A DNA stretch of 64,000 bases from Helicobacter saguini (lineage in GTDB: Bacteria > Campylobacterota > Campylobacteria > Campylobacterales > Helicobacteraceae). Both the position numbers and the translations under genes were made by a program. Location: contig NZ_JRMP02000007.1 in the NCBI RefSeq assembly GCF_000762875.2, positions 1-64,000 of the forward strand, given 5' to 3'. This document shows positions 1-8,020 of this stretch, one piece after another. The notes below the pieces were generated by a model. It ran no database searches. It saw nothing but the letters and a program-made list of their open reading frames with translations, and was not told where the DNA came from. The first letter of the stretch is position 1. The number at the start of each line of letters is the position of its first letter.

Positions 1-21
1 GTCAATTTATATCTTACATTC

Positions 22-411
22 TTAGTTTTCATTCAAAATCCTTTTATAATCATTTATCACATTAAAACCTACAATTTGCATTAAATTATTAGCTACATTG
101 CTTTTATACACATTAGCTTGATTCTTTGCATTTATCACATTAAAACGCAGATTCTTATTGAAATTGTGTAGCATTTCAATATCATTTATATTGTAATCAA
201 CTTTGATTTTTTTCATTGTGTTATAAAATTTATTTCTATCTACTTTATACTTTATGATTAGATTCTTGCTAGAATCTAAACCACTTAGATAATCAATGAT
301 AGCATTATAAAGATTTTCATTAATCTTATATTTTGTGATAAAAGCCTTTTTTAACGCAGATTCTAAATCACTTGCTACTCCAGCATTTCCATTCTTTACT
401 ATATTTTCCAT
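22..411 (-). CDS. Hypothetical protein of integrated element (129 aa)
   Basis: I do not recognise this 129-residue protein. It is Asn- and Lys-rich, has no signal peptide or membrane segment, and is predicted by eye to be largely helical. The start ATG at 411 follows AAAAGGGTAGTGTA, a clear ribosome binding site. It is the most downstream visible gene of the minus-strand set that includes the integrase at 3406-4770. An 18-bp palindrome (456-473) lies just upstream and could be its operator. No function can be assigned. Confidence 0.6.
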   Translation of the reverse strand: MENIVKNGNAGVASDLESALKKAFITKYKINENLYNAIIDYLSGLDSSKNLIIKYKVDRNKFYNTMKKIKVDYNINDIEMLHNFNKNLRFNVINAKNQANVYKSNVANNLMQIVGFNVINDYKRILNEN

Positions 412-455
412 TACACTACCCTTTTAAAATTAATTTATAATCGATTTAACATTAA

Positions 456-473
456 TTTAACATATATGTTAAA
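456..473. promoter_or_regulatory. Perfect 18-bp palindrome, possible operator
   Basis: TTTAACATATATGTTAAA is a perfect palindrome about 45 bp upstream of the start at 411. The half-site ATTTAACAT also occurs as a direct repeat just before it. Related TTAACAT/ATGTTAA inverted repeats recur at 1923-1939 and, with a variant half-site, near 5105-5125 in the same element, which suggests one DNA-binding protein acting at several sites. Operator function is inferred. Confidence 0.45.
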
Positions 474-476
474 TTA

Positions 477-1114
477 TTATGAAAACCTTTTTTTAAACTC
501 TTCGTATTCCTTTTCCTTTTGCAAACGCTCATAATTCTCAGTGAATTTTTCAATATCTTTTATCCTTTGCTTTTCAAATTCCTTAATCTTTTGCAACCGC
601 TCATTTTCTTTCATTCTAAAATAATCCTTTGCATTCCAAAATTTACCTTTATAGTAAAATTCATTACCCACACTTTTAGATTCCAGCTCACTACCCACTT
701 TTTGCAAAATAAATCATTTAAGGCTTCTCTTTCGTCCTTGCTTAAATCGATAGTATTATCATTTGCAACTTTATACAATTCATCAGCAGAATCCATAACC
801 TTGCTAGAATCTTGCTTATATTTTTCTAAGATTCTATACCCAAACATTTCTAAAGCAGCAGCCGCACGTCTTTCATTCATTTTATCAATTTCACTATTTA
901 AAGCCTTTGCTACTTGCTTTTTAATAGAATCTTGTATTTTAGATTCTTTACTTGCTTTTATTTCATTAATATCCGATTCTATCGCATTTACTTTATTTGT
1001 AAAATCCTTAAGAATATCCATTGCTAAATCATTAAAAGCATTTGCGTTAAAATTTTCGCTTCCTTTGCTTTTTTCCATTATTGACAATTTTTCAATCTTT
1101 GCATTAATATCCAT
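477..1114 (-). pseudogene. Coiled-coil hypothetical gene with a likely frameshift
   Basis: Two overlapping minus-strand frames look like one broken gene. The first (1114 to 611) starts after AAGGTGGTGTAAA and reads as a helical Lys/Asp-rich protein up to about residue 137 (ALNDLFCKK). It then becomes atypical in composition (Trp/Val-rich). The second frame (707 to 477) has only a weak TTG start but continues with element-like composition (ELESKSVGNEF) into a charged coiled coil (KEYEEFKKRFS). One extra A in the short A run near 700-704 would join them into a protein of about 212 residues. A real pair of overlapping genes cannot be excluded. Function is unknown. Confidence 0.5.
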
Positions 1115-1128
1115 TTTACACCACCTTT

Positions 1129-1332
1129 TTAATCAATCGTTCTTACATTATCATATAGATTAAATGATTTTCTTTGAAATTCATTTCTAACTATATTGAC
1201 AACATTATCTCTAGCCTTTGTATTCTTAGAATCCTTTGCATATTCATTAATACTAGATTCTAAACTATCCAAAAGCAACCTTAAGTCTTTGATAGCATTT
1301 AAGCTATTTTCTTTTTGCTTATCACTAATCAT
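1129..1332 (-). CDS. Small hypothetical protein (67 aa)
   Basis: This is a 67-residue charged protein with no recognised domain and probable helices. Its start at 1332 follows an AGGTAGGATT ribosome binding site. It ends 14 bp before the start of the next minus-strand gene at 1114, so the two are probably co-transcribed. The stretch LLLDSLESSINEY shows the DS/ES pairs that the genome-wide AGATTCT word produces, so the element shares this trait with its host. No function can be assigned. Confidence 0.55.
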   Translation of the reverse strand: MISDKQKENSLNAIKDLRLLLDSLESSINEYAKDSKNTKARDNVVNIVRNEFQRKSFNLYDNVRTID

Positions 1333-2153
1333 AATCCTACCTACCTTTTAAAGATTTTAGTTAGATTCTAAGCAACTATCACAAACTTAGAATCTAAATA
1401 AAATCTAAGTCAAGGACACAACTTAGATTCTATCACTTAAGGATAAAAACAAATGAATTGTAGCAAGGACACTTAGTAGAATAGATTTTACAAGAAGCGC
1501 AACAAAACCTACCCCCCTTGCTACATTGAAATTTTACTATATACTACCTTTTGTAATTCTTATAAAAAAAAGATTTATTCACTACTTTTTTTAAGCACGT
1601 CCCCCCCCTTGCAATCACTACACTAAAAAAATACATAAATCTTAGAATCTAGCTTTTAACCGACAATATAACCGACACGTTGATTAAATGTTGATTTATT
1701 CCAAAATCTAACAAATATCGATATATAGCATTTTTCACAAATTAAGCATTTTTAAAAAAAGCTACAATTTACACGCAAAACCGACCACGCCCTTAAAAAA
1801 TTTTTTTACACAAAAAATCTTTAATACAAAAATTAGAATCTAGCAAACATTAATCTTAGATTCTAGCATTCCAAAAACTTAATATAATTGTTAAGAAATC
1901 TTAACATTTGCAATCATAAAACCTTAACATAATGTTAAGATTTTTCCTTGCTACCATTCCAAAAATGAAACCTTAAAAATAGCTAAAAATCCTAAAAAGT
2001 ATAAATGAAAAGTATAAATGAAAAAATTTATATATAGATTTAAAAGCCTTTGAAATATCGTTACAATCGATATTGTAGCAACTAAGAATATTTTATTTAT
2101 AATAGTTATGCGATATTTATTATATTTACAATAAACGCTTAAAACGCCCTGCC
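1333..2153. other. 820-bp non-coding tract with inverted repeats
   Basis: No credible gene was found in this very A+T-rich stretch. It holds two inverted repeats (GTTAAG-4-CTTAAC at 1890-1905 and CTTAACAT-1-ATGTTAAG at 1923-1939), a C8 run at 1611-1618, a tandem AAAAGTATAAATG pair near 1998-2022 and several AGATTCTA words. A TATAAT at 1883-1888 on the plus strand sits just before the first inverted repeat, as in an operator-controlled promoter, yet no plus-strand gene follows. It could be a control or origin region for the element; that is a guess from layout only. Confidence 0.4.
1883..1939 (+). promoter_or_regulatory. Orphan -10 box with two inverted repeats
   Basis: TATAAT at 1883-1888 is followed at once by GTTAAG-AAAT-CTTAAC (1890-1905) and then by CTTAACAT-A-ATGTTAAG (1923-1939). 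That is the arrangement of a repressed promoter. No open reading frame follows on the plus strand before the convergent genes, so a transcript would be non-coding and antisense to the gene at 2154-2609. Supported by sequence motifs only. Confidence 0.3.
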
Positions 2154-2609
2154 TTACGATATTTTATCACTTTGTGATTTATAATAAGAATATGTGTAGA
2201 AAAATATTAATTCATTTGACAGCGTAGGCTTCAATAAAACTTTATAGTAGCAATCTTTGATATTGATATATGCAACTATTTTAATACCCTTGCATTGCAA
2301 ACGCTTGAATCTAGATTCTAAAAAAGCTAAATCATTATCACTTGCTACCCTTGCATTAAGTGAAATCATATTAAAAAGGTTAAATTCCTTTTTCATAGAA
2401 TCTACCTTTTTACGTCCGCTTTTGCTAGAATCTAGCAAATACACATAAGGTATAAAATAGCTTATAGCTACATTGCAATCATTAATCTTAAAATGATTTA
2501 AGTTTAAAGAATATCGAAACATATTCATTTGATTCTGCTTAAAAGCCTTAATGTAGCAATCCTTGCTAATAGAATCTAAAATTATAAAATCTTTGTGAAT
2601 TTCAATCAT
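2154..2609 (-). CDS. Hypothetical protein of integrated element (151 aa)
   Basis: This 151-residue protein has no family I recognise and no signal peptide or clear membrane segment. The start at 2609 follows AAGGATTAGCAA. It lies 3 bp downstream of the stop of the gene at 2613-2930, so translation is probably coupled. The sequence is rich in Tyr, Phe and Asn with short hydrophobic stretches (YFIPYVYLL, LIFFYTYSYY), which suggests a small globular alpha/beta protein. It is the last gene before the 820-bp non-coding tract. Confidence 0.55.
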   Translation of the reverse strand: MIEIHKDFIILDSISKDCYIKAFKQNQMNMFRYSLNLNHFKINDCNVAISYFIPYVYLLDSSKSGRKKVDSMKKEFNLFNMISLNARVASDNDLAFLESRFKRLQCKGIKIVAYINIKDCYYKVLLKPTLSNELIFFYTYSYYKSQSDKIS

Positions 2610-2612
2610 TTG

Positions 2613-2930
2613 CTAATCCTTGCTACCCTTGCTACCCTTAAGAATGTTTTTTAAATCATTCCTTGCATTTTGCTTATAAGCAATATCCTTAAGCTCGTTT
2701 ATAAAGTCTTTTGTAGCTTCCATAATATCATTCTCTGGCTCGTAACATTTGCTATCCACTCGCATACCATCGCAGATTCTAAATATAGAATCCATTAGTA
2801 GCTTTTGCTTATTTTCTAAATATTCTTTGTCAATATCGCTTTTAGCTTCCTTTGTCAATCTTAGAAAATGATTATTGATAATATCACATAAGCAAGATTC
2901 TAAACATTCAATTTCATTTTTAGAAATCAT
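2613..2930 (-). CDS. Hypothetical protein with a tail shared with its neighbour
   Basis: I chose the start at 2930 (MISKNEIECLE) rather than the longer option at 2975, because AAGGGGGGCGAA sits directly before it and the longer form would overlap the upstream gene by 56 bp. The product is about 105 residues, helical and acidic/basic, with no recognised domain. Its C-terminus (LKNILKGSKG) resembles that of the upstream neighbour (INNILKGKKQGG). The DNA around both stops is also similar, suggesting a local duplication of gene ends. It overlaps the upstream gene by 11 bp. Confidence 0.55.
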   Translation of the reverse strand: MISKNEIECLESCLCDIINNHFLRLTKEAKSDIDKEYLENKQKLLMDSIFRICDGMRVDSKCYEPENDIMEATKDFINELKDIAYKQNARNDLKNILKGSKGSKD

Positions 2931-3393
2931 TTCGCCCCCCTTGCTTTTTACCCTTAAGAATGTTATTAATTTCATTCCAAGCCTTTACCTTGCTAATCTT
3001 AGAATCCTTGCTATCATTAGAATCCATTCTATACCTTGCAATGAAACCTACAAAATCTACATTATCAAAATCTACAGAATCTAAATCGTTTTTAATAGAT
3101 TCTGAATCTTGCGTAAAATCCACATTATCCAAAAGATAATCACTTATAGAATCTAGCTTCTCTAAACTAGATTCTAGCAATTCATTATCACTAATGCCAG
3201 CCAGCTTATCACTAAATAAATCGCATTCCTTTTTCATTATTTCAAAACTTAGATTTATAGAATCTAGCATTTTATCAATATGCTTTTTTAAAAACTTAGA
3301 TTCATTCTTATTTAAATCTAAGCTTCCAAAATAAGCCTTTACATTACCCTTTACTTGCATTTTAAAATATTCCAACATTTCATTATTTAGCAT
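2920..3393 (-). CDS. Hypothetical helical protein (157 aa)
   Basis: This is a 157-residue, strongly helical protein of alternating charge, without a recognised domain. The start at 3393 follows AAGGGGGGTGGGTA. The central region is dominated by DS/ES pairs (for example DSISDYLLDNVDF), including a near-tandem NVDF motif (DNVDF twice). It begins 13 bp after the integrase gene ends, so it is probably transcribed with it. A role in element maintenance or control would be a guess. Confidence 0.55.
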   Translation of the reverse strand: MLNNEMLEYFKMQVKGNVKAYFGSLDLNKNESKFLKKHIDKMLDSINLSFEIMKKECDLFSDKLAGISDNELLESSLEKLDSISDYLLDNVDFTQDSESIKNDLDSVDFDNVDFVGFIARYRMDSNDSKDSKISKVKAWNEINNILKGKKQGGRNDF

Positions 3394-3405
3394 TACCCAC
3401 CCCCC

Positions 3406-4770
3406 TTAAAAGCTTAATGTATCGTTATCAGATTCTATAGAATCTACTTCATTTACAAAATCAACAAAACTTTTATTGTTTGCTAAATCTACCATTAAGC
3501 TATCATTGCTTATATATTTCATTCTTTGCTTATTAGAATCTTTTAAGCTATCAACATAAGCCCCCCACGCTTCCATTACCTTTTTTTTGTGTTTAAAAAA
3601 GTTATATCCATTGTAACTCGCCTCGCTTCCTTTTAAATAGTTAGAATGTGATAAACAAATATCCACATACTTAGAATCTATATCAAATCTACTATTTAGA
3701 ATTGTAGAAAATGTATTGCGTAGCACGTGCGGATATATTCCTAAATGTTTATTAGCAAAATTCCAAGTAGTCATTATAAAAGTTTGTTTAGTAAATTTCC
3801 TACCTTTGAATTTGTAGCCATAGTAATGTGATAGCAAGGAGCTATAATTCACATTATACTTACTTGCTAATAATCTCGCTTGTTTTTTTACATTTCCATT
3901 AGAATCTATTTTTTTACTTAATTCTTTTAGCTTCCTATGATAGATTCTATTTTCTAATAATTTATCACTAAACACATATTTATCACATTTTACCTTTTGC
4001 ATTTCATTTAGAATTTGCAACGCCCCACTATTTAAGGGTAATTCAAAAGGCTTTTTATTTTTCATTTCACTAGAATCAATGTTTATAACCTTTTTATCAA
4101 AATCCACTTGATTCCAACGCAAATTTATCACATTACCCACACGCAAACACGTATATACAACAAATAAAATTATTTGATAGTATAAAGATTCTTTTATGTG
4201 TATTGTTTGAAAACGCCCACATTTCACTTGCTTATCACAATTTAGCAAGGCTTTTAACTCGTTTTCACTAAGTGATTTATTTTTTATGAAAACGCCCTTA
4301 ATGTAGCTAGATTCTTTAAAATCAATCATTCTACACACATTAGAATCTATAGCCCGGAGTCTATTCATTGCAAAATTTAAAATCTTTGTAAGCAGCTTAA
4401 AATAAGTATAACTATACCTTTGCTCTTTTTTATCACTTTGCATTTTTTCAATCCAAGCCCGGACACGTTCTACTTTATTTACGTCCTTAATGTTTGCATT
4501 TCCAAAATAAGTGATTATGTGATTTTTGAATCTATCTTTATAGCTTTTAATCGTAGATTCTCTAAAATCACATAATTTCAACATTTTATTAAAAGCAGAT
4601 TCTAAACTTAAATTAGTTTCATTTTCTTTTTTTTCTAAGTATTCTTTTAAGCTTAAATGTGATTCTTTGAAATCCACACACTTAACAATTTCTTTTAATT
4701 CCTTTACCCTTGCTTTGATAGATTCTAAATCTATATTTACGCTTTTGTCAATCTTTGCAAGTGTAATCAT
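3406..4770 (-). CDS. Tyrosine recombinase / phage-type integrase
   Basis: This 454-residue protein is a site-specific tyrosine recombinase. Its C-terminal catalytic domain shows the expected order: first Arg at about residue 210 (TCLRVGNVINLRW), HxxR at 348-351 (PHVLRNTF), a second His box at about 375 (CLSHSN) and a nucleophile Tyr at 386 or 389 (ASYNGYNF). Residues of about 50-150 form the N-terminal core-binding domain. Such enzymes integrate and excise phages, islands or conjugative elements. It is the only recognisable mobility gene in the element, near the right boundary next to chromosomal genes. No tRNA lies beside it, so the attachment site is unknown. The ribosome binding site before ATG 4770 is weak. 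Confidence 0.9.
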   Translation of the reverse strand: MITLAKIDKSVNIDLESIKARVKELKEIVKCVDFKESHLSLKEYLEKKENETNLSLESAFNKMLKLCDFRESTIKSYKDRFKNHIITYFGNANIKDVNKVERVRAWIEKMQSDKKEQRYSYTYFKLLTKILNFAMNRLRAIDSNVCRMIDFKESSYIKGVFIKNKSLSENELKALLNCDKQVKCGRFQTIHIKESLYYQIILFVVYTCLRVGNVINLRWNQVDFDKKVINIDSSEMKNKKPFELPLNSGALQILNEMQKVKCDKYVFSDKLLENRIYHRKLKELSKKIDSNGNVKKQARLLASKYNVNYSSLLSHYYGYKFKGRKFTKQTFIMTTWNFANKHLGIYPHVLRNTFSTILNSRFDIDSKYVDICLSHSNYLKGSEASYNGYNFFKHKKKVMEAWGAYVDSLKDSNKQRMKYISNDSLMVDLANNKSFVDFVNEVDSIESDNDTLSF

Positions 4771-4842
4771 TTCGATTTTAGCATTATGCTTAAAACGATA
4801 TATAAAACTCGCATTAATAGCATTCTTACCACTCCTTAACTA

Positions 4843-5076
4843 TTAATATCCTTTGCAATCATTAGCTTTGATATACATTTGATTAAGGCTTTTGCCACTT
4901 GCTACACTTTTAAGCATTTCTACAGCAGATTCTAAATCGTAGCTAGAATCAAACAAATTTTTACCTTTGCTTATTTGCTTTTGCAATTCTTTAACCTTGC
5001 AATCTTTAACAGCATTCACAACCATTTTATAAGATTCAATAATAGAATCCACTTTTTTACTACTATCAAACAACAT
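4843..5076 (-). CDS. Small hypothetical protein (77 aa)
   Basis: This is a 77-residue helical protein (repeated VDSIIESYK / LESAVEMLKS) of unknown function. Its start at 5076 follows TTAAGGATAAAAA. It is upstream of the integrase, separated by 72 bp, and is the rightmost gene of the element. An inverted repeat (AATGTTAC-5-GTAACATT) lies about 25-45 bp upstream in its promoter region. A small element regulator or excisionase-like protein is possible from size and position, but no helix-turn-helix is evident. Confidence 0.5.
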   Translation of the reverse strand: MLFDSSKKVDSIIESYKMVVNAVKDCKVKELQKQISKGKNLFDSSYDLESAVEMLKSVASGKSLNQMYIKANDCKGY

Positions 5077-5445
5077 TTTTTATCCTTAAGTTTAAATTTT
5101 TAATGTTACACAATGTAACATTTTTAAGATTTTAAAGATTTTTTGTCAATATATCTTAATCTTAAATAAAACTTAAGCAAGTCCTTAAAACGCCCAGCTT
5201 ATCGCATTTTTTGCTACTAACAATTTTACTAACAATCTTATTAGATATTTATATGCTTTTTTTGGCAGATTCCATTGATTTAAGAATCAATGAATTTTAA
5301 AAGTGTGTATTTTGTGATATTTTGTAAGATTATTCTATCGTTTGATTAATTTTGTAATAATTCACTTAATTTATACATTCGTATCTATCCTTTTAAAGTT
5401 TGGTTAAAAGGCAGAATTATATCAAATTGCTTTAGAATCTAACCC
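5077..5445. other. Junction between element and chromosome
   Basis: No full gene lies in these 369 bases. An inverted repeat AATGTTAC-5-GTAACATT occurs near 5105-5125 and a perfect stem CATTGATT-TAAG-AATCAATG at 5273-5292. A minus-strand promoter-like TATAAT (5416-5421) and an AAAGGAT ribosome binding site precede a ten-codon ORF (5346-5378). This might be the start of a chromosomal gene cut off when the element inserted. The precise element boundary is not visible. Confidence 0.35.
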
Positions 5446-6534
5446 CTACTGATTACTAATCGTGGTGCGTTGCTTGTTTTTAGAATCTACCCAAATATTT
5501 GGCACGGCGCCCCCGGGAGTTAGGAATATTTGTGCATCTTTATTATCTTTTAATGCGTCATTAAACTTGCCTTGAATCTCTATTTGGCGGAGTTCTAGTA
5601 GCCTTTGAGATAAGCTCTCGCTTACAAGTCTATTTGCTTCAGCTTGCCCTTTTGCTTCAGTAATTGACGCATCCGCTTTACCTTGCGCCCTTTCACGCAG
5701 GGCGTTTGCTTCCTGCTTTGCCCTTTCAGCTTCCTGCTTTGCGACTTGCACTTGCTCGATTTTGATTTTTACTTCTTGTGGCAAAATAATCTTACGCAGC
5801 TCGATAGAATCATACACGATAGGCTGGTCTTTTATAGAATCTATTTTGTTTTTAAAATTTGCGATAATGAGTTTTGCGACTTCATCTCTTTTGCTAGGTA
5901 GCTCTTCGGCGTTAAAATTCCCAACGGTGCTGCCCACCGCTTCCAAAATATAAGGCACGACAATGTTTTCATCCCACAGCATCGTATAATCGCGGATAAT
6001 CTCGCTCGCCTTGTCGCTTTTCAGGCGATATTTCAAGGTCAGCTCGATAAACACATCAAGCCCTAGCTTGTCGCGCACTTGAATAGGATTTTTATAAATC
6101 GTGCTAGCGTTTGTCTTGCGGTCGGTCTCATCACTGCCCACAAAATTTTGCGTTCGCACACGCGTATCGACAATGATAATGTTTTGCAATATCGGCACAA
6201 AGAAGTGCAAGCCCGGCTGCAAGGGCGTTGGCTGGTATTCCCCAAGATTAACTTTAATGCCCACTTCCCCAGAATTTATCACAATAAAAGGTCGCGCTAA
6301 AATGAAAAAAAACGCAATGATAAGCACCAAAATGAGAATGCCGATAAATTTCCCAGAGAAATTAGGCATTTGGATAGAATCTACATTGAATCCGCCCTTA
6401 TTCCCGCGATTATTCCAATTATTTCCGCCATTTCCACCGCTATTATTTCCGCCACCGCTGTTATTTGGCGGCGTGGGCGTGGGCTTATTTTCCTTATTTT
6501 GCTTTTCTCTACGCTCGTTTAAATCAATTGGCAT
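5446..6534 (-). CDS. SPFH/band-7 membrane protein (HflK/prohibitin-like)
   Basis: The start at 6534 (MPIDLNERREK) is chosen over 6603 because AAGGGAGAAAAA precedes it directly. The 362-residue product has a Pro/Gly/Asn-rich cytoplasmic N-terminus, one membrane helix (IGILILVLIIAFFFIL), then the SPFH domain (INSGEVGIKVNLGEYQ, LQPGLHFFVP) and a long Ala/Glu/Lys-rich coiled coil (KQEAERAKQEAN) typical of the family. Such proteins form oligomeric membrane scaffolds and often modulate the FtsH protease. No partner hflC lies here. It ends at the boundary with the integrated element. Confidence 0.85.
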   Translation of the reverse strand: MPIDLNERREKQNKENKPTPTPPNNSGGGNNSGGNGGNNWNNRGNKGGFNVDSIQMPNFSGKFIGILILVLIIAFFFILARPFIVINSGEVGIKVNLGEYQPTPLQPGLHFFVPILQNIIIVDTRVRTQNFVGSDETDRKTNASTIYKNPIQVRDKLGLDVFIELTLKYRLKSDKASEIIRDYTMLWDENIVVPYILEAVGSTVGNFNAEELPSKRDEVAKLIIANFKNKIDSIKDQPIVYDSIELRKIILPQEVKIKIEQVQVAKQEAERAKQEANALRERAQGKADASITEAKGQAEANRLVSESLSQRLLELRQIEIQGKFNDALKDNKDAQIFLTPGGAVPNIWVDSKNKQRTTISNQ

Positions 6535-6595
6535 TTTTTCTCCCTTATTATTTTTAGAATTTTTTGAATAGATTCTATCAAAATATAGAATCTTA

Positions 6596-7519
6596 TTAGT
6601 CAATATATGTCAAAAAGTGCTTATATTTCTCATTTTCACCCATTACGATTGTGAAAAAATAATCTTGCAATTTTTTAGTGATTTCACCGCGTTTTCCTTC
6701 GCCTATGATTCTAAAATCCACTTCGCATATCGGCGTGATTTCCGCAGCTGTCCCTGTAAAAAAGGCTTCATCAGCGATATAGACTTCATCTCTTGTGATT
6801 CGCCGCACTTCAACCTTTAAGCCTAGCTCTTTTGCGATGTGCATTACGGTATCTTGCGTGATAGATTCTAAAGTATTATCATGCGGCGGAGTGATTAAAA
6901 CGCCGTCCCGCACGATAAAAAAGCACTCTCCACTACCCTCAGCCACAAAGCCATTATCATCAAGCAAAAGTGCTTCTTCAAAGCCACACGCCACCGCTTC
7001 ATGCTTGGCTAATTGTGAGTTCAAATAATTGCCCACAGCCTTAGCCTTGCCCATGTTGCATTTCACACTATTTCGCGTAAAGGAGCTAATTTTCACGCGT
7101 ATGCCCTTTTCTAAGGCTTCCTGCCCCAAATACGCGCCCCACTCCCAGCTTGCAATAGCCACTTCCACAGGCGAATTTAAGTGATAAACGCCCATCGCGC
7201 CATAGCCCAAATAGATTATCGGTCGCAGATACACATTTGTGGTGTAGCACTCTTTGTTGGCTTTTAGCAATTCAATTTGTGCGTTTTTTAGCTCATCTTT
7301 AGTGTAAGGGCATTTGATATACACGATTTTAGCGCTGTTTATAAGCCTTTTTGTATGCTCTTCTAGGCGAAAAATAGCCAAGCCCTTTTTTGTCATATAT
7401 GCGCGCGTGCCTTCAAACACGCCATTTCCATAATGCAAAGTGTGCGTTAAAATATGCGTAGTAGCGTCTTTCCACGCAATTAATTTCCCATTTTTCCAAA
7501 TATATTTTGACTCTTTCAT
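6596..7519 (-). CDS. ilvE: Branched-chain amino acid aminotransferase
   Basis: This 307-residue class IV PLP-dependent transaminase interconverts leucine, isoleucine and valine with their 2-oxo acids, using glutamate/2-oxoglutarate. Diagnostic segments are [14 protein letters not shown] near residue 29, the PLP lysine in AKAVGNY (about Lys160), and [21 protein letters not shown]. Its length is normal for the family. It precedes the band-7 gene on the same strand with a 61-bp gap and may be co-transcribed with it. Confidence 0.93.
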   Translation of the reverse strand: MKESKYIWKNGKLIAWKDATTHILTHTLHYGNGVFEGTRAYMTKKGLAIFRLEEHTKRLINSAKIVYIKCPYTKDELKNAQIELLKANKECYTTNVYLRPIIYLGYGAMGVYHLNSPVEVAIASWEWGAYLGQEALEKGIRVKISSFTRNSVKCNMGKAKAVGNYLNSQLAKHEAVACGFEEALLLDDNGFVAEGSGECFFIVRDGVLITPPHDNTLESITQDTVMHIAKELGLKVEVRRITRDEVYIADEAFFTGTAAEITPICEVDFRIIGEGKRGEITKKLQDYFFTIVMGENEKYKHFLTYID

Positions 7520-8020
7520 CTCTGCCCTTTTCTAACCTTATGAATAAAATTTTAGATTCTATCAAAAAAAATACTAAATATGGTAGTTTTGTTTTAAATA
7601 TGTAAAATTATTATTCTTTTGAAAAATTTACTAATATTTTGTAATGTTTTTTAAAGCTAAATTTCAAGATTATCACTACATTACAAAATAGATTCTATAT
7701 GGAATCTGTAGGGAGTTTTGGGGTTAATGTGATTTGTGTAACACTTTTATGGAATCTTAAAGGTAATTTCTAAAGGACAAACATAAAATTCTGGGTAGAT
7801 TCTAAAAAAGATTCCATAATTAAAGAACAATAAATTCTAAGATTCTATAAAATAAAATCTAAAGATTTAAACAAAATGCCTTGCGTTGTTTTTATGCTAG
7901 ATTCTCATTGCAAATTACAATGATATAGAATCTAGATTCTAAAAATTAGTGTCATTGTAAAACTTGCGTTAGCTAGGCTTCGCAACGACATAGAATCTAA
8001 GATTCTACAAAACAAATCGC
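7520..8020. other. 500-bp intergenic region with repeat remnants
   Basis: No gene with a ribosome binding site was found. The right half carries a TAGAATCTAGATTCTA palindrome near 7925-7942, flanked by degenerate CATTGCAAATTACAATG and GTCATTGTAAAACTTG...CTTCGCAACGACA sequences. These look like an eroded version of the GTCATTGCGAG-type element also found at 14144-14241. The left half is simple A+T-rich DNA and presumably includes the ilvE promoter. Confidence 0.5.

Noticed and set aside
519-1163. 214-aa plus-strand ORF rich in Phe/Leu/Ser
   Set aside because: It is antisense to the minus-strand element genes, has no ribosome binding site, and its Phe/Leu/Ser composition is that of a complementary-strand shadow.
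1600-1625. Phase-variable C8 tract
   Set aside because: The C run lies in non-coding DNA with no downstream gene whose promoter spacing or frame it could change.
7690-7770. 24-codon ORF beginning MESVGSFGVN in the gap before the ATP-grasp gene
   Set aside because: No ribosome binding site or promoter, and the start is part of an octamer repeat.
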